In this document: positions 21,014 to 27,743 of the stretch, piece by piece
Layout: each line of letters opens with the position of its first letter
Position numbering within the stretch: position 1 is the first letter of the stretch
Notes under the pieces: model-generated
What the model was told of the DNA's origin: nothing
The model's database searches: none
What the model saw: only the letters and a program-made list of their open reading frames with translations
Translations under genes and position numbers: made by a program
Assembly: GCA_001969505.1 (NCBI GenBank)
Contig: LSSK01000774.1
Location: 1 to 27,743 of the forward strand
Origin: Zancudomyces culisetae
Taxonomy: Eukaryota; Kickxellomycota; Harpellomycetes; Harpellales; Legeriomycetaceae
DNA: 27,743 nt
Reading direction: 5' to 3'

Positions 21014-23601
21014 ATGAAGTTTGGACAGCACCTACGTCAAAACCTGTTTCCCGAATGGAAGTTTTACTATCTAGATTATGATGGGTTGAAAAAATACCTG
21101 TATGAAAATGCTGCTAAGGGTTACACGGCAACAGACGAAGCCGAATTTATCGACCGCCTTGAAGGGGAGATAGAAAAGGTTAGACAATATTATATATTAA
21201 TGTAGTTTAAATGGAGGGTGTGTGTGTTATTTTATTGGAGACATGTAGCCACGTGTTTACGTGATAACTTTATTTTGCTTTTGTGATTGCTAACACCATG
21301 TTATTGTTAATTAGATTCAAAGATTTCAGAAAACAAAAATTAATGAAATAAATCGAAGAATTGAAAACTGCCACAATGAAATCGAGCTAATAAATGAGAA
21401 TAGAGGTAGTGTAGAGGCTAAGCGGGAGCAGCTTGACGTTATAGAAATGGAAATAAACGCCATCATCGTTGAAGTGAATGAGCTTGCACGATACACACGG
21501 TTGAACTTTACAGCTTTGGTTAAGATAGTTAAAAAACATGACAAAAACGTACCGTTCATACTAAAGTCAATATTTGCACAAAGGATGAACAGCATGCCGT
21601 TTTTTGGAGAAACGTTTGATACACTGTTATTGGAACTTTCTAGACTATATAAAATAGTTAGAGACGGTGGAATAGATCTCCAAAAGGGTAAAAATCCACA
21701 GTCAGGTAATGGACAAAGCTTTGTACGCCAAACAACCAAATACTGGGTTCATCCCGACAATGTCATGGAACTGAAGCTCTATATCCTAAAAAACCTCCCG
21801 GTTCTGATATACAACAACAACAAAAATAAAAAGCAAAGTCCAGCAATCAACAGCGTTTATTTCGATAACAAGAAATTAGACTTATATCGTGGCAGGATAG
21901 AAAAGTCAGAAGGAGCAGAAGCAATAAGACTTCGATGGTACGGCGATTTAAGCGAAACAGACATCTTTGTCGAGCGGAAAACCCACCACGAGGATTGGAC
22001 TGGAGAAAAAAGCGTCAAGGAGAGATTTGTCGTTAAGGAGAAATACGTTAATGAGTACCTTGCCGGAAACTATGATATGCATAAGCGGATAGCTAAATTG
22101 CGTGAAGAAGGAAAAAAATCTGAAAAGGATCTTGAGGATATGGATTTACTCTCCAGTGAAGTTTTGGAGAGTGTGAAAAATAAAGATCTCGTCCCAGGTA
22201 AGATATATTATGTTTATGGTTTTTTTCCTATGAAAAACAGGCGAATCTCATATTCGCTATCGGTTATTGAAATCTGTTTTACAGCTTTGTGTCGTCTGTA
22301 TGGTTAAAATGAATAGTGATGAGAACTTTTTATAACAGAACAGCCTTTCAGCTCCCTGGAGACGCTACAGTCAGAATATCATTAGATACTGAGCTGACAA
22401 TGGTTAGAGAGGATAACTTTGATGGCTTGGAAAGAGCGGGACTTAACTGGAGACGAACGGATATGAATAATGATTATCCGTTCCCACAGTTGCCTGAGCG
22501 GGATATTTGTAGATTCCCATATGCCATATTGGAGGTGAAATTACAAACGGATGCCAATACCTCAATTCCAGCATGGGTGGCTAATCTGGTTCATAGCGAC
22601 CTAGTTGAGGCTGTACCCAAGTTTAGCAAATTCATCCATGGTGTTTCCACACTCCTAGAAGAAAGAGTAGATATCCTGCCATTTTGGGTAAGTTTGCAGT
22701 CATGTATTTACTTATGTCGTTATTCAAAATATATTTGTCATAAATTTCTACTGAAACACTGTAAAAAACAATACTAATTTCATAACTCTAACCATTAATC
22801 GTACCAATATTACAATAGTTTTCGCAAATGGACAAAGAAATACGAAAGAAAAAAACACATGGTGGTAATAGATCCCTAGTAAACAGCCGTGTAAACAGTG
22901 CAGCGGATTTGGCCACTCTTATTAATCTCAAAAATATCAACTTTGACGACAGAAAGGGTTCAGCTGGCCTTCAAGAAAACAGAGCCACTCCTGAATCTGT
23001 AATTGATGTTGATGGAACTGGAACTCAAAGTCCAGTCGAGCTTGAGGGTCATGCATATCATAAACTACCCACAAGAAGCTGGTACAACCTATACGGTTTA
23101 TTCAGGAGCGAGAACGACTTTGTACCACTCGATGTCCGCAGTTCGGGATTTGTCATCAGAGATCCATCGACATTGAAAGATAGAAGGATGGTAGGTAGCA
23201 GCGCTCAGGCTGAGATCCTTTATGGGACCACCATAGGCTCATCTGTTGATATTCAAGGCACCAAAAAGGTTATTTCCATCCCTGCTCGGATTGAACCAAA
23301 GGTATTTTTTGCTAATGAACGGACATTTTTATCCTGGCTGAACTTTGCAATGGTGTTGGGTTCACTATCGTTAGCACTAATGAATTTTGGTGATAAAAAC
23401 AGCAAAATTTCCGGTGCAATTTTTACGGTTGTCACAGTTATGGTCATGATGTACGCCCTTTCGCTTTTCCACTGGAGAGCAGACAGGATAACGTACCAAT
23501 CGACTGGACCTTACTATGATCGACTAGGTCCTACCATTTTGGTGCTTTCTCTATTTTCTGCAATTGTCCTGAACTTTTACTTTAAATTCAAGGAAGCTTA
23601 A
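21014..23601 (+). CDS. VTC4: VTC4-like catalytic polyphosphate polymerase (SPX-VTC-DUF202)
   Basis: This is the catalytic subunit that makes inorganic polyphosphate from ATP and moves it across the vacuole membrane. The exons are 21014-21178, 21315-22197, 22317-22687 and 22819-23601, in phase, encoding 733 residues (yeast Vtc4 has 721). The start is the ATG giving [15 protein letters not shown]; an in-frame TTG upstream is not needed. The SPX ligand residues Y22 and K26 and the KIVKKHDK helix (K125, K128, K129, K132) are present. In the polymerase tunnel R260, R262, K277, K290, R357, R369, E422, K451 and K454 fall at the spacing of yeast R264, R266, K281, K294, R361, R373, E426, K455 and K458. 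DUF202 runs from about residue 630 with [14 protein letters not shown] and [10 protein letters not shown]. Intron 1 has a weak GTTAGA donor. The enzyme looks fully active and PP-InsP-responsive. Confidence 0.96.
21250..21263. promoter_or_regulatory. CACGTG plus second ACGTG in VTC4-like intron 1
   Basis: CACGTG at 21250-21255 is followed by ACGTGATAA starting at 21259, both inside intron 1 of the VTC4-like gene. This could be an intronic Pho4-type enhancer; it is motif evidence only. Confidence 0.25.
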
Positions 23602-23883
23602 TTTATTTGGAAATCTACCTCGTTTTCGTTTTTCGTCATTACATCCAAAATTATACATATATATAATATCTCGACCGTTTTCTCCCTATTTATATATTTT
23701 TTTTTTCATAGAAAATTTTATCCTTTTTTTAACTACCCTTTACTTGTAACTCTTGATGTATGTAAATTTACATTTCCAGAAAATGTTAATGTAAAAACTA
23801 TGAAAAGCTCATAAATTTTGAAAAGTCTAATCCTTGCTCAAATAAAAAGGAGGGGAGGGGGAAGCTGAATCGCAGGGTAGATA

Positions 23884-26538
23884 TCATACACTCCAGTCGG
23901 AAGTGTGCTTTTTACACCAAGGATGCCAAGGCACTTGAATGCCGGCTATATAAATGACTAGCGTGGTAACTGTATATACCAACAAGACAAGAACAAATCC
24001 AAACCTAATAGTACGAGCAATTCTATAACTGCTATTGCGGTTGTGATTAGTGGCAACTATGAAATCCTGCGTACTGCCACTCGAATTAGCATCGACCGAG
24101 ATGCTTTGATATGAAGGACCGCTATTATGTCTTATGAGGAAATGTTTTTCTCCAGTTAATTTTCTTTTTACATCTTTGGATGAAGATAACAGTTTCAGAT
24201 TAGCATAGTTGCTTTCATTAGCCTCCACACTGAGATACATTGGAACAGACGAGTGTCTTAGGGCGTTGTATGGAATGGTTACAGAACGCATATCTCCGAT
24301 CGATTTGTTATTGAAGTGAGGTCTACCAGACAACTGTATTTCGGAAGAATACCCACGACCATTCTTTTTGCCGAATGATGTTTTTGAAAGTATGATGTCG
24401 GCGGTATCTGTAGGAACCGATCCCTGCTCTACGTTTGGTAGTAGCACACCTGGAGTATTGGGATAATGCGGATTGAAATCAGCTAGCTGGAACTTATTTT
24501 TACCAATTTTCTGACTGCTACAAGCATGGTCGTATGCAGGTGGATCATAGCTAGCACCTTGTGGTCCCATATCTACGGATTTCAGACTATTTCCCCCGGA
24601 TCCATCACTTGAGTTTCGCGAGTAATCGCTGTTATATGGAATTAGTGATATCGAAGGATGTCCAGCCTCAAAGCACCAATAAGGAAGCTTAGTGGTGTAT
24701 TGCTCAACTAACATTGCCACACCATATACGTATGCGTTAAACCCAAATGTCCAATATATCTATTCAACCAAACATGCAAAAAAAAAACAATTAACAGGTT
24801 TCTTAATTTTAATAAGCGAAAAGTTAGCCAACCGATACTTTTATTTGAGCCTTGGATGAAATTTGAAGAAGTGAATAAATGTTTGATGCGTGATACTTAC
24901 ATTTTCATTATGAAACACCATATCGTACAGCCATGTAGGCCATTTTTTCTCTTTCAGAGTTATTTTGATAACCATTGGTCTAAAAAAAACAGAATCCCGT
25001 TCAGGAAAACTCATAGAAGGATTGCTTGCATTATCTTCTGCTGTAACGTGTTTCCAAAAGTCACCAATACGATCTATTCCATCCATATTGTCCTTCCGCG
25101 TTACCTTTAAGTCCATCATGACTTCTACTAAGACCGAAGGGTCATTTGCCTTATCTCTAAAATACATGTAGTTTGCGTGTGTTAGCAGTGTTGCAGCTAG
25201 CTTTTCTATAATAATCTTTCTTTGGATTTGCTGAAATATCTTGTATGGTTGTGCATTTTGTAATGAGATTCTGTTATTTCCTCCTATTTTTCCTCTCCTT
25301 TTACCAACACGGTACTCGCTGGTCAAAAAATCACCAACACCATCTAGCGGAATAAACACTCTATCTACAAAGCTGATCTCACCAGACCACCATTCTGGGA
25401 CCGTCTCCATTTCTATACTAACATATTTATCATTTTCTATTGCTTGATTTTTTATCTTTTCTAGAAAAGTGTCATCTGTTTTGCTGCTATCCAAAACACT
25501 AGAGTCAAACAAATTGTTTGAGCTATTCTCAGCATATTCTGGAGGTATAGAGCAACTGGGATGGGCCAAATTAGCTGTCATCATTGGATCTTCACTTCTC
25601 CATCTGATTTTTACAGCTTTGACTTTTTTACGACCATCAATCAACTCGTGGTAGATATCCAAGTTTTTATCAAAATACATCGTGTAATACCCCACCGGTT
25701 GCAGATTCGTCAAAGATATGTTTCCTTCATCAGAAGAGGCGTCGGGTGAGCGCTGGTAATTTGGTAAAACATTTTCTTTTTTCACTTTGTCAGAATCAGT
25801 GCTGTTCTTATAATGGCTATTGTCAATATTGAGCTCCCCACAAAAATTTGTCTCATTGATTTCTTCGTCTGTATAGTACTCCATATGTTGTAAAAGGTTT
25901 TGGACGACTATATCAGCTCGCGAAGGATCCACCCAGCCTGTCACAACAGCTTCAAATGTGTCATTATTTCTATTAATGTCAGCGTGACCCACTTCTATTT
26001 CTCCAGCACCTCTATCTTGCAAGAAAAGATAAATCTTCATTAGCCTTCTAACGATTACCCTATCGGTAATATCTTCGTCAGAGATCGGGTATTTTTTCTT
26101 TAGTTCCATGAACTCGTCAGTAATTCCTATACCTGTCCATTCTTCATGCCGCAGGACAATTTTGCAAAAGGCAGTAAAGTTTTCTCTTCGAAATCTTATC
26201 AGCTCAAATATCTGTGCTGTTGCAATGGCATTTACCTCTCCAGCTTCGCCAATAGTTACCTCTTGTCCCTCGAAATCTAAATGTTTTAGTGAGTGGATCA
26301 GTTTCTCGCAGTACTCTAGTTCCTCCCACAGCACTCCAAGTGTATAATTTACAAATTCGCTCACTTTTTTCAGTTGCTCCTCCAACATATCTAAAAAAAA
26401 CCCTTTTTCTGCATTTCCATATCCAGCACCCTCGATATTATAGGATATATACTCCATTAATCTATTATACTCTACATAGTATGCCCTCCACTCTATATAG
26501 GCTGGTACTCCCAGCCTGAAGTTATCCTCGAGCGCCAT
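23884..26538 (-). CDS. Divergent VTC2/3-like accessory subunit: degenerate SPX-VTC, no DUF202
   Basis: The exons are 26538-24901 and 24759-23884 (donor GTAAGT, acceptor TAG, phase 0), encoding 837 residues. An N-terminal SPX domain (about 1-175) is followed by a VTC-type tunnel fold (about 195-575) recognised by YYTMYFDKNLDIYHEL, VKAVKIRWRS, WWSGEISFVDR, VTRKDNMDGIDR and YVYGVAMLVEQ. Most functional residues differ from Vtc4. In SPX, M28 stands for K26, and L129, R130 and E133 stand in the lysine helix. In the tunnel, E378, V391, Y457, L470, K525, G552 and A555 replace R, K or E catalytic residues. After the fold comes a Ser/Asn-rich tail of about 200 residues and one membrane helix near residue 800, in place of the three-helix DUF202. 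I infer an inactive accessory subunit of the VTC complex. It is convergent with VTC4-like, 282 bases apart. Confidence 0.85.
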
Positions 26539-26951
26539 TTCTAGTTGGAAAACTTTATTTTTCTTGAGTTAGTGTAAATTCTCTTGCTATTGATATTTAT
26601 ATGAAACAAGTGCTATTTTGATAAGGCGTACCATTTGATATACTATTGGGGAGGTGTTTATTAGAGTAAATATTGTTCTCTAGGTTATTTTTTCATTTTT
26701 TTAATGCTATTTATACTCTTAATTGAAGGTGTGAGATTACTAATGAAAACCAGCTCAAAACAAAAGATTTTATTGATGAGGGCTTGTTTTCTTTATAAAA
26801 AAAAAAGTTTGCTGGCTTATGTAAACCAGGCTTCATGCCAAAAAAAGCCCTGCTTATCGATATACCCACCTTTTGCAAAACAAAACATTACCTGGTAGCA
26901 CTATGTTTAGGGCTTATTAATTCCTGTGACTTTTTTTCTTGGACTTTTCAA

Positions 26952-27041
26952 ATGCGACCATTATTCCTTAAAGTGGAATTAAAGCTACCGATTCGCCAGT
27001 GTGTGTTTGTGATACACAAACCGGGACACGTGTTCCATGAG
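26952..27041 (+). CDS. Candidate 30-codon coding exon, unidentified
   Basis: From an ATG, 30 codons start MRPLFLKVELKLPIRQ and end with HKPGHVFHE before a GTTTGT donor-like site. The amphipathic, low-Asn composition is unlike the surrounding noise. A TAG acceptor near 27164 would add eleven codons and a stop. I recognise no family and the donor is weak. Confidence 0.15.
27005..27032. promoter_or_regulatory. 7-bp inverted repeat beside a CACGTG E-box
   Basis: GTTTGTG and CACAAAC form a perfect inverted repeat around ATA (27005-27021), and CACGTG follows at 27027-27032. The pair lies about 490 bases before the start codon of the divergent VTC subunit and could be a composite regulatory site. 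It overlaps the candidate exon at 26952-27041. Confidence 0.25.
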
Positions 27042-27743
27042 GTTTGTGCTTATTTCTGCGACACTTTCTACTACCACTATTACATCTAGGTTCGCCTCCA
27101 CTCCTACTCCTGCTGCTATCACCTTTTCTAACTCTCTATCTGTAAAAATGCTGCTCTACAACTAGATTGGCCGATCAGTACTAGAAAGTAACTTCAGCTA
27201 ACTAAGGGAAAGCCAAGATTGCACTTCATCGGCAACAAATGAGATTCGTCACCAATTAGTAAGAAAACTGCCCAACAAGGAGAACGGAATCCTTTCTCAA
27301 CCCGGAAGTAGTAGTGTGTTGGTAGACATGTTCTATACAAACCATGTTTACATGTGTATCTGGTTTATGTAATTTCTTGTTATGGGTTTTTGTAACTTGC
27401 AAGTGTACATAACAAGATGTATATCAAGCTCAAACCAATTAGCTCCGAGATCATCCAGCTATTGGGGATTTTGCGTAGCAATGGTAAACGAAAATGGCCA
27501 GTATTATGTAATTTTTTTATTTATGTACAAACCAAAATCCTTAAAGGCTGGATTTTTTTTACTTTATTACTGGTATTATTTTTTTTTGTTGGTAAGATTT
27601 GGTTAATATCTGTTATAGTAGTTTTTAAAATCTTTGTTTTAGCGTTTGCTAGTTGAGAGCAACCTTCAGCGAAAGAGATATACCCACTAAACAACCGAAC
27701 CTGTGAGCTATACTACTATTTGTTTGTTTTAAATTGGCTTCAT

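Larger units (their letters stand above)
26539..27743. other. Gene-poor right edge with one candidate exon
   Basis: This stretch should begin with the promoter of the divergent VTC subunit. It is AT-rich. The only coding-like piece is at 26952-27041 (listed separately); frames near 27382-27656 are hydrophobic T-run translations. A gene starting beyond the right end cannot be excluded. Confidence 0.45.

Overview
The window looks like nuclear DNA of an AT-rich, intron-containing fungus, probably outside the budding yeasts. The evidence is a Par14-type parvulin gene, several short GT-AG introns per gene, yeast-like CTAAC branch-site motifs ahead of mostly TAG acceptors, the standard genetic code, and a vacuolar transporter chaperone (VTC) polyphosphate polymerase system. 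An early-diverging lineage (for example Kickxellomycotina) would fit, but that is a guess. Every gene model was built by reading splice sites and checking codon phase across each junction; none has transcript support.

Left part (1-6884). A four-exon Par14/PIN4 peptidyl-prolyl isomerase gene (-) is divergent from a three-exon CWC24/RNF113A spliceosome factor gene (+). Next is a four-exon GPATCH1-family spliceosome gene (+) whose G-patch has decayed, then a single-exon DBP9/DDX56 ribosome-biogenesis helicase gene (-).

Middle part (6885-16577). About 3.8 kb holds no recognisable gene, only simple repeats and one doubtful two-exon reading frame. It is followed by a six-exon insulin-degrading-enzyme/Ste23-like M16 metalloprotease gene (+), convergent with a two-exon OXA1 mitochondrial insertase gene (-).

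Right part (16578-27743). Three genes for a polyphosphate polymerase lie together: a divergent VTC1-like DUF202 protein (-), a canonical VTC4-like catalytic subunit (+), and a strongly divergent SPX-VTC protein (-) convergent with VTC4. In the VTC4-like protein the SPX ligand residues and the polymerase residues can be counted off at the yeast spacing. In the third protein most of those residues are replaced and the DUF202 domain is absent, replaced by a polar tail with one membrane helix. I read this as a VTC gene cluster: a catalytic subunit, a small channel subunit, and an accessory subunit that probably cannot polymerise and may not sense inositol pyrophosphates. Among the observations here, this cluster and its degenerate subunit most deserve follow-up.

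No tRNA, rRNA, CRISPR array or recognisable transposon was seen.
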